Assembly (NCBI RefSeq): GCF_013702265.1
Contig: NZ_CP059348.1
Location: 992,001-1,056,000, forward strand
Source: Providencia rettgeri
GTDB taxonomy: Bacteria; Pseudomonadota; Gammaproteobacteria; Enterobacterales; Enterobacteriaceae
Length of the DNA: 64,000 nucleotides
Direction: 5' to 3'
The position numbers and the translations under genes were made by a program. Shown piece after piece: positions 17,366-26,677 of this stretch; positions within the stretch are counted from its first letter, which is position 1; each line of letters opens with the position of its first letter. The notes under the pieces are model-generated. The model ran no database searches and was not told the DNA's origin. It saw nothing but the letters and a program-made list of their open reading frames with translations.

Positions 17366-17407
17366 ACGCCTCAATATCAAGTTTGGTATTGGGGCGTTGT
17401 TTTTTTG
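17366..17407 (+). terminator. tktA terminator
   Basis: Stem ACGCC-t-CAATA... pairing with TATTG-g-GGCGT around a small loop, followed by TGTTTTTTT. Confidence 0.8.
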
Positions 17408-17470
17408 TGCACCGTTTCTTGTTTTTCTATTGCGTTCTCTAAATATATCCCTTAATCTAAAACTCAATAA

Positions 17471-17486
17471 GCTGAACCGTTTCAGT
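17471..17486 (+). promoter_or_regulatory. Cra (FruR) operator upstream of epd
   Basis: GCTGAACCGTTTCAGT is a near-perfect match to the Cra palindrome (GCTGAAnCGnTTCAGC). Cra represses epd-pgk glycolytic operons in E. coli, so site and target agree. A weak CRP-like site (TGTCG-N6-GCACA, 17520-17535) and a TTGACA at 17546-17551 follow. Confidence 0.75.
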
Positions 17487-17629
17487 TGCATTTGAAATAA
17501 TGTAAATAAATTTTAAAAATGTCGAGTGAAGCACACTTTTGATGTTTGACAGTTAAAATGAGCAGTAGAGTTGGTGGTAGTCAGTTATCCTTAGCAACCG
17601 TGTGATTTTGCTCAGATACAAGGTGTAGA

Positions 17630-18649
17630 ATGGCAATCAGGGTAGCAATAAACGGCTTCGGTCGAATTGGTCGAAGTGTTCTCAGAGCGTTATATGAATC
17701 AGGTCGCCGGGCAGAAATTGTCGTTGTTGCGGTCAATGAATTAGCGGAACCGGAAGGTATCGCTCATTTGCTGAAGTATGATTCAAGTCACGGACGCTTT
17801 GCGTGGGATGTTCGTCTCAATGGCGACCAGCTACAGGTTGGAGATGACAATATGCGTCTTTTCCATCAAGCGGATATCAGCAAGCTACCTTGGAAAGAGT
17901 TAGGTGTGGATGTGGTGTTAGATTGCACGGGCGTTTATGGCTCTCGCGAAGATGGGTTAAAACATCTGCAAGCCGGCGCGAAAAAAGTGCTCTTTTCCCA
18001 TCCGGGAACCGATGATCTCGATGCGACCATTGTGTATGGCGTCAACCATGACAGCCTACAAAGAAGCGATAGTATCGTTTCCAATGCATCTTGTACCACC
18101 AACTGTATTATTCCAGTCATCAAAGTGTTGGATGATGCATTTGGTATTGAGTCGGGCACAGTCACCACCATTCATGCATCCATGAATGATCAACCTGTGA
18201 TTGACGCCTACCATAAAGATTTACGCAGAACGCGGGCAGCGAGTCAGTCGATCATTCCTGTCGATACCAAATTGGCCGCGGGGATCACACGAATTTTTCC
18301 AAAATTCCAAGGCAGCTTCGAAGCGATTTCTGTACGCGTTCCAACCACCAATGTCACTGCCATTGACTTAAGCGTCACTGTAGATGCGGATGTTTGTGTT
18401 GATAAAGTCAACAAGCTATTACAGAGCGCCGCGCATGGGCATTTTCGTGGTATAGTAGACTATACTGAACTACCGTTAGTCTCGATGGATTTTAATCATG
18501 ATCCGCACAGTGCGATTATTGATGGCACGCAAACACGAGTTAGCGGCAAGAACTTAATCAAAACCCTGGTTTGGTGTGATAACGAATGGGGGTTTGCTAA
18601 CCGGATGCTAGATACAACTCTAGCGATGGCAGCAACAGGTTTAAACTAA
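17630..18649 (+). CDS. epd: D-erythrose-4-phosphate dehydrogenase
   Basis: NAD-dependent oxidation of erythrose 4-phosphate to 4-phosphoerythronate, the first step toward pyridoxal phosphate. 339 residues with the GAPDH-fold: NAD-binding [15 protein letters not shown] at the N-terminus and catalytic Cys155 in SNASCTTNC, then [10 protein letters not shown] at the end. The [26 protein letters not shown] region and overall similarity to enterobacterial Epd distinguish it from GapA. AAGGTG lies just before the ATG. First gene of epd-pgk-fbaA; the upstream Cra operator predicts repression when fructose 1-phosphate or fructose bisphosphate is low. Confidence 0.95.
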   Translation: MAIRVAINGFGRIGRSVLRALYESGRRAEIVVVAVNELAEPEGIAHLLKYDSSHGRFAWDVRLNGDQLQVGDDNMRLFHQADISKLPWKELGVDVVLDCTGVYGSREDGLKHLQAGAKKVLFSHPGTDDLDATIVYGVNHDSLQRSDSIVSNASCTTNCIIPVIKVLDDAFGIESGTVTTIHASMNDQPVIDAYHKDLRRTRAASQSIIPVDTKLAAGITRIFPKFQGSFEAISVRVPTTNVTAIDLSVTVDADVCVDKVNKLLQSAAHGHFRGIVDYTELPLVSMDFNHDPHSAIIDGTQTRVSGKNLIKTLVWCDNEWGFANRMLDTTLAMAATGLN

Positions 18650-18752
18650 TTGGCGTCTGACAGACAGCGGGGCACAATAGATAAATACGCTATTGACCAC
18701 CTCGCACAGTCGCTAATGAAAACTTTATAGAGAATCAACAAGAGGATTCACC

Positions 18753-19916
18753 ATGTCTGTAATTAAGATGACCGATTTGGACTTAGCGGGTAAACGCGTT
18801 TTCATTCGTTCGGACCTAAACGTTCCTGTTAAAGACGGTAAAGTTACTTCAGATGCACGTATTCGTGCTTCATTACCAACAATTGAATTAGCACTGAAAC
18901 AAGGTGCTAAAGTCATGGTTACTTCCCACCTCGGTCGTCCGACGGAAGGTGAGTACAATGAAGAGTTTTCACTGCAACCTGTTGTTGACTATCTGGCAGA
19001 AAAATTAGACAACCCAGTTCGTTTAGTTAAAGACTACCTGAACGGTGTTGATATCGCTGCTGGTGAATTAGTCGTTTTAGAAAACGTGCGCTTTAACAAA
19101 GGCGAGAAGAAAGATGACGAAACGCTGTCTAAACAGTATGCAGCACTGTGTGATGTCTACGTTATGGATGCATTCGGTACGGCTCACCGTGCTCAAGCGT
19201 CAACGCACGGCGTTGCTAAATTCTCACCAGTTGCGTGTGCAGGCCCTCTGTTAAGCAACGAATTAGAAGCATTAGGCAAAGCGTTAGGTAACCCAGCGCG
19301 TCCAATGGTTGCTATCGTAGGTGGTTCTAAAGTTTCCACTAAACTGACTGTGTTAGATTCCCTGTCTAAAATCGCTGACCAACTGATTGTGGGTGGCGGT
19401 ATCGCGAATACTTTCATCGCAGCAGAAGGCAACAATGTGGGTCGTTCACTGTATGAAGCGGACCTGATCCCAGAAGCGAAAAAATTACTGGCTAACTGCC
19501 AAATCCCAGTGCCAACTGATGTTCGCGTGGCTACCGAGTTCTCAGAAACTGCGGAAGCAACACTGAAAGCAAGTAACGCTATCAAAGATGATGAGCAAAT
19601 TCTGGACTTAGGTGATGAATCCGCAGAACGTCTGGCTGAAATTCTGAAAAATGCGAAAACCATTCTTTGGAACGGCCCTGTGGGCGTATTCGAATTCCCT
19701 AACTTCCGTAAGGGAACTGAAATCGTTGCTCGTGCTATTGCAGACAGCGACGCTTTCTCAATCGCTGGTGGTGGTGACACCCTAGCGGCGATCGATTTAT
19801 TCGGTATCGCTGATAAGATTTCATACATTTCTACCGGTGGCGGTGCTTTCCTTGAATTTGTTGAAGGTAAAATGCTCCCAGCCGTTGTGATGCTAGAAGA
19901 ACGTGCTAAAGCGTAA
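18753..19916 (+). CDS. pgk: Phosphoglycerate kinase
   Basis: Glycolytic/gluconeogenic enzyme interconverting 1,3-bisphosphoglycerate plus ADP with 3-phosphoglycerate plus ATP, cytosolic. 387 residues, the normal bacterial length. Seen: the PGK signature [15 protein letters not shown] near the N-terminus, substrate-binding [16 protein letters not shown], the [13 protein letters not shown] hinge, and the C-terminal nucleotide segment [10 protein letters not shown] and [19 protein letters not shown] precedes the ATG. A 103-bp gap separates it from epd, so an internal promoter is possible; a hairpin separates it from fbaA. Confidence 0.98.
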   Translation: MSVIKMTDLDLAGKRVFIRSDLNVPVKDGKVTSDARIRASLPTIELALKQGAKVMVTSHLGRPTEGEYNEEFSLQPVVDYLAEKLDNPVRLVKDYLNGVDIAAGELVVLENVRFNKGEKKDDETLSKQYAALCDVYVMDAFGTAHRAQASTHGVAKFSPVACAGPLLSNELEALGKALGNPARPMVAIVGGSKVSTKLTVLDSLSKIADQLIVGGGIANTFIAAEGNNVGRSLYEADLIPEAKKLLANCQIPVPTDVRVATEFSETAEATLKASNAIKDDEQILDLGDESAERLAEILKNAKTILWNGPVGVFEFPNFRKGTEIVARAIADSDAFSIAGGGDTLAAIDLFGIADKISYISTGGGAFLEFVEGKMLPAVVMLEERAKA

Positions 19917-19933
19917 TTAATTTGTTCATACAC

Positions 19934-19957
19934 AACAGGCAGCGTAGGCTGCCTGTT
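19934..19957 (+). other. Intercistronic hairpin between pgk and fbaA
   Basis: Perfect 10-bp stem AACAGGCAGC / GCTGCCTGTT with a GTAG loop and no T-run. More likely an RNA stability or processing element than a terminator. Confidence 0.6.
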
Positions 19958-19976
19958 CACCACAGGACCTTTTCAC

Positions 19977-21053
19977 ATGTCTAAAATTTTTGATTTTGTT
20001 AAACCAGGTGTTATCACTGGTGATGATGTACAGAAAGTTTTCGCGGTTGCCAAAGAAAATAACTTTGCATTGCCAGCTGTGAACTGTGTTGGTACTGATT
20101 CAATTAACGCCGTACTTGAAGCGGCAGCTAAAGTACGCGCTCCAGTTATTGTTCAGTTCTCTAACGGTGGTGCTGCATTTATCGCAGGTAAAGGCCTGAA
20201 AGCTGAAGGGCAACAAGCAGCTATCTTAGGTGCAATTTCAGGTGCATACCACGTACACCAAATGGCAGAGCACTACGGTGTGCCAGTGATTCTGCACACT
20301 GACCACTGTGCGAAGAAATTACTGCCATGGATTGACGGTCTATTAGATGCGGGTGAAAAACACTACGCGAAAACTGGTAAACCACTGTTCTCTTCTCACA
20401 TGATTGACCTGTCAGAAGAATCTCTGGAAGAAAACATTGCAATCTGTTCTAAATATTTAGAGCGCATGGCGAAAATCGACATGACTCTGGAAATCGAATT
20501 AGGTTGTACTGGTGGTGAAGAAGACGGTGTTGATAACACTGGCATGGACAGCTCAGCGCTGTACACCCAACCAGAAGACGTAGCTTACGCTTACGAAAAA
20601 CTGAACGCTATCAGCCCACGTTTCACTATCGCGGCTTCTTTTGGTAACGTACACGGTGTTTATAAGCCAGGTAACGTACAATTAACGCCAAAAATTCTGC
20701 GTAATTCCCAAGACTACGTGTCTGAGAAATTTAACCTGCCACACAACAGCTTAGATTTCGTTTTCCACGGTGGTTCCGGTTCAAGCGCTGCTGAAATCAA
20801 AGAAGCAGTAAGCTACGGTGTTATCAAAATGAACATCGATACCGATACTCAGTGGGCAACATGGGATGGTATTTTACAGTATTACAAAGCGAAAGAAGGC
20901 TACCTACAATCTCAGTTAGGTAACCCAGAAGGCGATGATAAGCCAAACAAAAAATACTACGATCCACGTGTGTGGCTGCGTAAAGCACAAGACTCAATGG
21001 TTGTTCGTTTAGAGCAAGCATTCAAAGAACTGAACTGCGTAGACGTTCTGTAA
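19977..21053 (+). CDS. fbaA: Fructose-bisphosphate aldolase, class II
   Basis: Zinc-dependent cleavage of fructose 1,6-bisphosphate to dihydroxyacetone phosphate and glyceraldehyde 3-phosphate. 358 residues, one short of E. coli FbaA (359). Class IIA features are visible: zinc/catalytic HTDHCAKKLLPW, the insert LEIELGCTGGEEDGVDN, NVHGVYKPGNVQL, FHGGSGSSAAEIKEAV and the C-terminal KMNIDTDTQWATW. AGGACC precedes the ATG. Last gene of the epd-pgk-fbaA group, closed by a strong terminator. Unlike E. coli, mscS and argO do not follow. Confidence 0.98.
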   Translation: MSKIFDFVKPGVITGDDVQKVFAVAKENNFALPAVNCVGTDSINAVLEAAAKVRAPVIVQFSNGGAAFIAGKGLKAEGQQAAILGAISGAYHVHQMAEHYGVPVILHTDHCAKKLLPWIDGLLDAGEKHYAKTGKPLFSSHMIDLSEESLEENIAICSKYLERMAKIDMTLEIELGCTGGEEDGVDNTGMDSSALYTQPEDVAYAYEKLNAISPRFTIAASFGNVHGVYKPGNVQLTPKILRNSQDYVSEKFNLPHNSLDFVFHGGSGSSAAEIKEAVSYGVIKMNIDTDTQWATWDGILQYYKAKEGYLQSQLGNPEGDDKPNKKYYDPRVWLRKAQDSMVVRLEQAFKELNCVDVL

Positions 21054-21080
21054 TTTACGAGTTTAACTTGTGAATAAATC

Positions 21081-21117
21081 ATCCCCCAGCAGGGTAGCTT
21101 GCTGGGGGATTTTTTTA
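21081..21117 (+). terminator. fbaA terminator
   Basis: Perfect 11-bp stem ATCCCCCAGCA / TGCTGGGGGAT followed by TTTTTT. Confidence 0.9.
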
Positions 21118-21226
21118 TGTTTTCACTAAGGAGCCTGTCACTTGCCGTATTGATTGCGAGCGCCTTGCTTTTCTTGTAACCTTCGCGTGCTTTGAACACT
21201 CTGAAATGCCCTATAAGGTAATCCAA

Positions 21227-21502
21227 ATGACTGAACATAAATCTAAAGACCCGTTACATGGGGTTACGCTTGAAATGCAGGTAACAGAATTAGTTAACCA
21301 TTATGGTTGGGCAAAATTAGGCAGCATTATCAAAATCAATTGCTTCAACAAAGATCCCAGTATCAAATCAAGCTTAAAATTCCTACGAAGAACGCCATGG
21401 GCGCGGGCTGAAGTTGAAGCGTTCTATCTTGATATGCTAGAAGACGATTCAATGGATGATGCTAATTTGTCTGATGATCCGTGGGGTAATCACCGCGTTT
21501 AA
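21227..21502 (+). CDS. VF530-type (DUF2132) DNA-binding domain protein
   Basis: A 91-residue basic protein of the VF530/DUF2132 family, named for a Vibrio protein whose fold suggests DNA binding; the cellular role is not established. Seen: the family core [21 protein letters not shown], then SIIKINCF and [13 protein letters not shown], with an acidic C-terminal tail. The ATG at 21227 follows AAGG at normal spacing and gives the family's usual [12 protein letters not shown]-like start. It stands alone downstream of the fbaA terminator. Confidence 0.85.
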   Translation: MTEHKSKDPLHGVTLEMQVTELVNHYGWAKLGSIIKINCFNKDPSIKSSLKFLRRTPWARAEVEAFYLDMLEDDSMDDANLSDDPWGNHRV

Positions 21503-21618
21503 GAGACAAAATGGTGGTGCATTTTTTGAATATCTTGATGTTTAATTGATATTAATCTCTCGTTCACCAATGATTTGAACTAAGCGTAATAAATAACCAT
21601 CAGGATTTTTAGTCTATT

Positions 21619-22164
21619 TTATGAATTTAAAACGGAAAGAATGAAATCTACTCGCTCATTAACAGGTAAGTGAGGAATTTCAATTAATTCGTAATGATAC
21701 TTTTTATACGTATCAACCATGGCATGGTAAGTCATAATGGCTTCATCAAAAGTTTGCTTTCTCTCTGTATCTTGTACATATATATCTCTCCATGGAGATG
21801 CAATAAATACGGTTTTTGCATATTGAAAGGTGTTTATTGCTCGTTCTATATGCTTCGGAATTGATATTTCACATAAGTGCAAGTAACCTTCAATATCTGG
21901 TAATCCTCGATCGAAAAAACACAACCCGCCATGATTATCTGCTAAGTGCCACGAGCGAAGTTCCCAACATAGCATCATTTCAGCAAATGCTTGTTTATTC
22001 ATCCATGGTAGGGCATGACCACCAATACAGACTTGATCCTGAATGATGGCTCTACCTGATTCAGGTAAACAGTGATATTTTTTTTCCATCAATTTCTCAA
22101 TGATAGAGCTTTTACCCGATCCAGGGCCTCCAGTGATAATAATCTTTTGCAGGGCATGAGACAT
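21619..22164 (-). CDS. AAA_28-like ATPase/kinase, function unknown
   Basis: A 181-residue soluble P-loop protein. Walker A GGPGSGKSS at residues 12-20 opens the domain; a likely Walker B lies in GGLCFFDRGLPD. The DRGLPD sequence and the lid-like C-terminal half (SPWRDIYVQDTERKQTFDEA) resemble the AAA_28 / nucleotide-kinase-like family often annotated 'AAA family ATPase'. Substrate is unknown; a small-molecule kinase is one possibility. The ATG at 22164 is preceded by TGAGGA at seven bases and is preferred to a GTG at 22176, which overlaps that site. It is monocistronic and convergent to VF530. Confidence 0.8.
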   Translation of the reverse strand: MSHALQKIIITGGPGSGKSSIIEKLMEKKYHCLPESGRAIIQDQVCIGGHALPWMNKQAFAEMMLCWELRSWHLADNHGGLCFFDRGLPDIEGYLHLCEISIPKHIERAINTFQYAKTVFIASPWRDIYVQDTERKQTFDEAIMTYHAMVDTYKKYHYELIEIPHLPVNERVDFILSVLNS

Positions 22165-22307
22165 ATATTTCCTCACTTATATTATTCAAATTTGTTCCAA
22201 TGAGTTAACCATTTACCATTTAAATAAGGCATCAACCAATAATTCAGTTCCGGTCATTTAGATGATAATGTTGCGCTATATTTGATGTTTATGAAGAGTA
22301 AACCACC

Positions 22308-22721
22308 ATGCTTATTCGCCTTGCCACTTTGCAGGACATTGCCTCACTGCTCAATGTTGATACCTATATTAGGGTTGACCCTATGCGTGGACAGCAAATT
22401 CAAAATTGGGTTACAAATCAAAGCTGTTATCTTGCGGAGGAGGAAGGGGAAGTGTTGGGGTATGGGGTATTAAATTACCATTTCTTTGGCTGTGGTTTTA
22501 TTGAAATGATTATGGTTGCTGAGCGGTTTCGCCACCGAGGCATTGGCCTTGCGCTGTTGAAGGCTTTACAGGAAATTTGCCATCATCCTAAATTATTTAC
22601 ATCGACCAATCAATCCAATTTGTTGATGCAAAAATTACTATTAAAATCGGGTTTTATTCCTAGCGGGCAGATTGATAATCTCGATGATAATGACCCTGAA
22701 ATCATTTTTTATCATAAATAA
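22308..22721 (+). CDS. GNAT-family N-acetyltransferase
   Basis: A 137-residue acetyl-CoA-dependent acetyltransferase. The fold order is visible: beta-alpha start LIRLATLQDIASLL, central strand GVLNYHFFGCGFIEMIMVAE and the acetyl-CoA motif A RFRHRGIGLALLKAL (Q/R-x-x-G-x-G/A), then a C-terminal LLLKSGFIPSGQ strand. The acceptor substrate cannot be told. Single gene, divergent from the AAA-type ATPase, and convergent with the fimbrial operon end. Confidence 0.85.
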   Translation: MLIRLATLQDIASLLNVDTYIRVDPMRGQQIQNWVTNQSCYLAEEEGEVLGYGVLNYHFFGCGFIEMIMVAERFRHRGIGLALLKALQEICHHPKLFTSTNQSNLLMQKLLLKSGFIPSGQIDNLDDNDPEIIFYHK

Positions 22722-22757
22722 AAATCATTGATATCAGTTTAGACTGCTTTTATGAAT

Positions 22758-22788
22758 GAAAATACCCTCTAAAAAGAGACTTAGAGGG
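22758..22788 (-). terminator. Probable terminator of fimbrial operon
   Basis: CCCTCTAA (22765) pairs with TTAGAGGG (22781-22788) around an 8-nt loop; on the minus strand the stem is followed by TATTTTC. It lies 53 bp past the XRE gene. Confidence 0.5.
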
Positions 22789-22840
22789 CATGATTATGTT
22801 GCGACTAAATTAGGCTGTCGGTGGTATGAATACAGCGGCA

Positions 22841-23098
22841 TTACAGATTAATCGGTACTGTTACCGAAGGATTTCTACGCTCTAAAAAGTAATTTAAATC
22901 GCACTGAAGCACATTAGCAAAAATACATAATCGGTGGATCGTAAAATTTTGAGTTCCGCGTTCATAACGAGAGATTTGTTGTTGGCTTAAGCCAGTTTTT
23001 TTACCAAGAATACTGGCGCTCCAACCTAATAATAGGCGGCGCTTGCGAACTTTTGCACCAATATCGGTATTGGAGATTTGATTGTCATAGAGAGTCAT
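22841..23098 (-). CDS. XRE-family regulator, MrpJ-like, at fimbrial operon end
   Basis: An 85-residue helix-turn-helix protein (HTH_3, ~14-68). The recognition helix reads SQQQISRYERG (38-48), a form typical of MrpJ and its paralogues in Proteus and relatives. MrpJ is encoded last in the mrp fimbrial operon and represses flagellar genes when fimbriae are made. Here the gene likewise is the last of a fimbrial run, 33 bp after the preceding minus-strand gene. Homology class is seen; the motility-switch role is inferred from family and position. It is shorter than MrpJ (about 107 residues), mainly at the C-terminus. Confidence 0.8.
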   Translation of the reverse strand: MTLYDNQISNTDIGAKVRKRRLLLGWSASILGKKTGLSQQQISRYERGTQNFTIHRLCIFANVLQCDLNYFLERRNPSVTVPINL

Positions 23099-23131
23099 TA
23101 TGCTGTCCTCGTTTATCTTTTAATTTTCTCA

Positions 23132-24520
23132 TTATGCAAATGAGAAAATATTGGTGTGAAAGAAAGATTGGCCATTAAATAAATTTAATCCAATAATAAA
23201 AACGCTTAGGCCAATAATAAAAGTGCTAAAGCTAAATAATAACGATAAGTGCTTGTTAATATAAAAGCTTGATTGTTCTTTTAATGGGAATGACGCATCT
23301 GAAAATGATAAAAACAGTATAATCATTCCCCAATGTAACACTGATTGTAAAAATGGGTGCTCTAAGTTGCTATTAATAACTACAGGCGTTAATGCCAATA
23401 TTAAGGATATGGAATAACCGTTCCCATTTTTTTTGTATTTAATGATTGATTGGTAAATAACATATATTCCACCCGTTATTAGTAATGACATAAAAATAAG
23501 GTTAATAAACCCACCAGTCATAATCCAACGCAATATCTCATTATAAATATGTGGCACAATATAATTTTCAGAGCTTAAAAATGGGAGCTGGTTTTTCTCC
23601 ATACTCGCATTAAGTATTAAAGGTTGTTCCCAAACTTCAGCTGGTGGGTAGATAAACAGTGAGATGGAAAATCGTAACATTTGCTTAAGGTGAAAGCGGT
23701 TGATTATCTCACTGTCGATATACTTTGGGCACAGCTGAATAAGGTAAACGCCAATAAATACAGCGAGGGCAATAATGAAATAGCTGGCGCTCACTCTTAC
23801 TTTATTCTTTTGATAAAACAAACAGATAAAAACAAAAGCACACACTGCGAAACTCAATGTTGTGGTGATAGATTGCAGAACAACCAGCGTCACTGTAAAC
23901 AAGAAAATGCAGAGACTTAATAGCGTTATACGGCATTTTTCTTGGTTAAGCGATGCAAGTTTAAATTGTGATAACACTAGGGTCATCAACGAAAACATAC
24001 AGCTCATCGCCATGTTAACCGACAAAATGGTAATTTGTTGCGTCAAACCATATGACCGCATATCGGTTGCAAAATAAAAAATAGTAGTTTCAAAAAAGTA
24101 TTGATAAATAGTAAATAAACACTGAATAACATTAATAGCGATGAAACAATAAATACAGAAAGATTGAATTAGCCACTTCTCTCGTATTTGCAATCCGACA
24201 ATATACAGTACGACTCCTGCGCTGATGCCAGACCAATACCAAAATATAACATTATGACTTTCTTTTATATAAAAAAGATTAATACTTAATATGGCTAGCG
24301 CTAAAAAAAAACACATTGCAGGAATCGTAATAAAAATCCGATTTTTTCTATAAAACACTGTAAATGCAATGATGGAAATGATTAATGCAATCGCTAACCA
24401 GCTAATAATATTTTGAGGCAGCGATTGCCTTAAGCTACCTAAATTATCAATGTAAATTATGCTGGCGAGATTCCAAATAATAAAAATACTAATAAATACA
24501 GCACGAGAAAGCATAATCAT
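23132..24520 (-). CDS. Polytopic membrane protein, O-antigen ligase / O-oligosaccharyltransferase-like
   Basis: A 462-residue inner-membrane protein with about 11-13 hydrophobic segments and one large loop (~270-330). The loop and following helices carry VPHIYNEILRWIMTGGFI and NSNLEHPFLQSVLHWG, which resemble the H-N-x-x-L-x-x-x-x-E/T-x-G and E-(H/Y)-P-x patterns of Wzy_C / PglL-type O-antigen ligases and pilin O-oligosaccharyltransferases. Overall similarity is weak, so the call is by architecture. It begins 20 bp after the tip-adhesin candidate and precedes the MrpJ-like gene by 33 bp, so it is probably cotranscribed with the fimbria. If real, it would transfer a lipid-linked glycan to a fimbrial or other periplasmic protein; that is inference. 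Very AT-rich. Confidence 0.55.
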   Translation of the reverse strand: MIMLSRAVFISIFIIWNLASIIYIDNLGSLRQSLPQNIISWLAIALIISIIAFTVFYRKNRIFITIPAMCFFLALAILSINLFYIKESHNVIFWYWSGISAGVVLYIVGLQIREKWLIQSFCIYCFIAINVIQCLFTIYQYFFETTIFYFATDMRSYGLTQQITILSVNMAMSCMFSLMTLVLSQFKLASLNQEKCRITLLSLCIFLFTVTLVVLQSITTTLSFAVCAFVFICLFYQKNKVRVSASYFIIALAVFIGVYLIQLCPKYIDSEIINRFHLKQMLRFSISLFIYPPAEVWEQPLILNASMEKNQLPFLSSENYIVPHIYNEILRWIMTGGFINLIFMSLLITGGIYVIYQSIIKYKKNGNGYSISLILALTPVVINSNLEHPFLQSVLHWGMIILFLSFSDASFPLKEQSSFYINKHLSLLFSFSTFIIGLSVFIIGLNLFNGQSFFHTNIFSFA

Positions 24521-24540
24521 AAAATTTTACTGCATGTTAA

Positions 24541-25608
24541 TTATAAATAAGTCGCAATTAACCACGCGTTGCCAGTGTATTTTCCGGGCTCAGCATCTAA
24601 TCCATAAAGGTGGCTTTCGATTTCAATATTTTTCACTTTATCAATGGTGGTTTCGATAGTTTTACCGCGTTGGTTACTCTCTGCATCGTACAGCGATAAC
24701 TCGGAGTAAATCGTATTATTGCCTGACTTCAGTGGTACACGCTTTTGTGGATCGTTATCCATAACGTAATCTAAGGCGAATTTCACTCTAACCCCCTGAC
24801 TTCTATCACATTGATAGGTCGCAGTACGGGTTTGTTTACTATCAAATTCAATGGCATCCAGTGTATTGTGATTGATATTTAAGTTATCAATATTGGATTT
24901 ACAGTTTGATGGGTAGTTAATCACCGACTGAGTTAAATCCAGTTTTACACTCGCTTTATCCGCTGGAACGAACATATCAGGTGCACCCGGATATTGGAAC
25001 ATTCGGGTATAGCCCGCAATCATTGCTGGTGGAATAACAACTTTGCCATCAATGGGAATATCTTTCACATAAATACGGACTTCAAATGGGAATTGAACGG
25101 TGAAGAATCCTGCGTCTAATGGCCCCATTTCTTCAGAAGAACATCCACGCCCAGAAATGTTTTTCCAACCCTGAGTAATTCCATTGTCTGAATACAGTGT
25201 GAAATAAGTATTCGCATTAATTTTATAAGCGGTTAACCCTTTAATGCTAAAGCCAGCCTCTGGCATATAAGCAAAAACACGATGAAAGGCAAAGTTCCAT
25301 GCCAGTCCGTTTTGGTAGTTACCCTCTAAAAAGTTCACCTTACAATAAGCAGTACCGTAAGGCTGTGATGAAGTAGCATCGATCACGATGCCTTCTTTAT
25401 TTGGCGGAGCAACAGAATAGTATTTTTCACCATTGCTTCCAATTGTCGGAGTGCTCGCGACGACCGAGTTATTGGAGACAAGATTCATTCTATAGCCGCC
25501 ACCACTGGACGAGTAGCGAGTTAATCCTTGAGAAACTTGGCTATAGAGAAACAGTGACATCAGCATGGTCATTAATGAAATTAGCGAAGTTTTAGATGTT
25601 TTTTTCAT
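24541..25608 (-). CDS. Fimbrial tip adhesin candidate
   Basis: A 355-residue exported protein: signal peptide at 1-28 (hydrophobic run, cleaved near SQG), then an N-terminal domain of ~190 residues with paired Cys (for example GTAYCKVNF and SGRGCSS) and a C-terminal half with pilin-like Cys (NCKSN, YQCDRS) and beta strands ending EPGKYTGNAWLIATYL. Two-domain size and last position among the structural genes fit a FimH/MrpH-like tip adhesin. The ligand is unknown. 15 bp after the previous subunit gene, 20 bp before the ligase-like gene. The ligand-binding domain is not one I recognise. Confidence 0.75.
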   Translation of the reverse strand: MKKTSKTSLISLMTMLMSLFLYSQVSQGLTRYSSSGGGYRMNLVSNNSVVASTPTIGSNGEKYYSVAPPNKEGIVIDATSSQPYGTAYCKVNFLEGNYQNGLAWNFAFHRVFAYMPEAGFSIKGLTAYKINANTYFTLYSDNGITQGWKNISGRGCSSEEMGPLDAGFFTVQFPFEVRIYVKDIPIDGKVVIPPAMIAGYTRMFQYPGAPDMFVPADKASVKLDLTQSVINYPSNCKSNIDNLNINHNTLDAIEFDSKQTRTATYQCDRSQGVRVKFALDYVMDNDPQKRVPLKSGNNTIYSELSLYDAESNQRGKTIETTIDKVKNIEIESHLYGLDAEPGKYTGNAWLIATYL

Positions 25609-25623
25609 TGTCGTTACCTAACT

Positions 25624-26130
25624 TTAAAGATAATCAATCATGACTGACAGTGCCGCACTAAACGGGCCGACTTCAAGTGTTTCAGGCACTTGATTCGTAA
25701 CTAATTGTGACTGCAAGGTCAATGTGGCGGTGTCACCACTCACCGACGGGAAGATGGGCTCCCATTTCAGTAGATTGATAGCGGTATTTCTATTGGCTTG
25801 GGAAAAGCGGATCCCTAATCCTTGGATCGTGGTGCTTAATACCGTTTCGTTATTAATCGTGAGGGTTGAACCCTCTTTTGGGGACAAATAAATCCGTAAG
25901 TTTTTACGCAAATCGCATTGCTTAATTAGGATCCCAAAGTTGTATTTTTCTTCTGTTATGCGATCTAATGCGACATTTTGAAAATTCACATACAGCTCTT
26001 TATCACCATTTTCATTGGTGATCACACAGGATGGACGCACCAGTGTGGTTTCCAACGTAATTAAAATATCAGCCAGTGAAAAGCTGCTCATAAGCAGGCA
26101 AATCGCCCCTAAAAAACCGGATATTTTCAT
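25624..26130 (-). CDS. Minor fimbrial subunit
   Basis: A 168-residue pilin-domain protein: signal peptide ending SLADI, first Cys in VRPSCVITNENGD and second in IKQCDLRKN, and the C-terminal strand pattern GPFSAALSVMIDYL typical of subunits assembled by donor-strand exchange. The ATG at 26130 is seven bases after AGGAG and is preferred to the ATG two codons earlier, which sits too close. It is four genes downstream of the usher in the same operon and probably an adaptor or tip component. Confidence 0.8.
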   Translation of the reverse strand: MKISGFLGAICLLMSSFSLADILITLETTLVRPSCVITNENGDKELYVNFQNVALDRITEEKYNFGILIKQCDLRKNLRIYLSPKEGSTLTINNETVLSTTIQGLGIRFSQANRNTAINLLKWEPIFPSVSGDTATLTLQSQLVTNQVPETLEVGPFSAALSVMIDYL

Positions 26131-26140
26131 CTGCATTCTC

Positions 26141-26677
26141 CTACTGGTAGTCCAGATTGAATGTGACTAAGGATGAGAAACTCCCTGTTTTGAGCCGTCC
26201 GTTAAAGGGCTTTTGCGCATATACCCCAAATTGCAGCGGGTTAATGGAGCCTTTTCCCGATTCCGTGACGGTACTGATATCAATCGTGGTATTAAATTTC
26301 AAAGGTTGAGCATTCTTGCCATCCGTTAACGCCAGTAACACATTGGACTCGCCAGTTGTTTTCAAATAGGTGACGCCATTGTGAGTTTCAATATCTTGAG
26401 TATTTAGCGTAATTTTGATGGTCTTATTTAATGCCGCTGTCGAGCAGTCGACGATATCCAACTGAAAAGGTTGAACATCAGAACGCCCCAGATTTTCAAG
26501 TTCAGAAAAGCGCAGACCCGATAAGTAAACCGTTTTCTTCGTGTCATCGTCGGATAAGCGACAACCAATAGGCACTAGTGTTCCCTCAAAATAGACGGAT
26601 AGACTATTTGCCAAGCTGCCGTAGCTGGTGAATAACAAGCTACTCATGCTAACCATAAGTGCGAATGTTTTAGTCAT
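26141..26677 (-). CDS. Minor fimbrial subunit
   Basis: A 178-residue pilin-domain protein with signal peptide (to ~SLANS), Cys pair in PIGCRLSDDD and DIVDCSTAAL spaced as in FimA-type pilins, GKGSINPLQFGVYAQKP and a C-terminal GSFSSLVTFNLDYQ donor-strand-accepting strand. The start overlaps the previous gene by eight bases, with GGAGA upstream, so translation is probably coupled. Probably a tip or adaptor subunit. Confidence 0.85.
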   Translation of the reverse strand: MTKTFALMVSMSSLLFTSYGSLANSLSVYFEGTLVPIGCRLSDDDTKKTVYLSGLRFSELENLGRSDVQPFQLDIVDCSTAALNKTIKITLNTQDIETHNGVTYLKTTGESNVLLALTDGKNAQPLKFNTTIDISTVTESGKGSINPLQFGVYAQKPFNGRLKTGSFSSLVTFNLDYQ

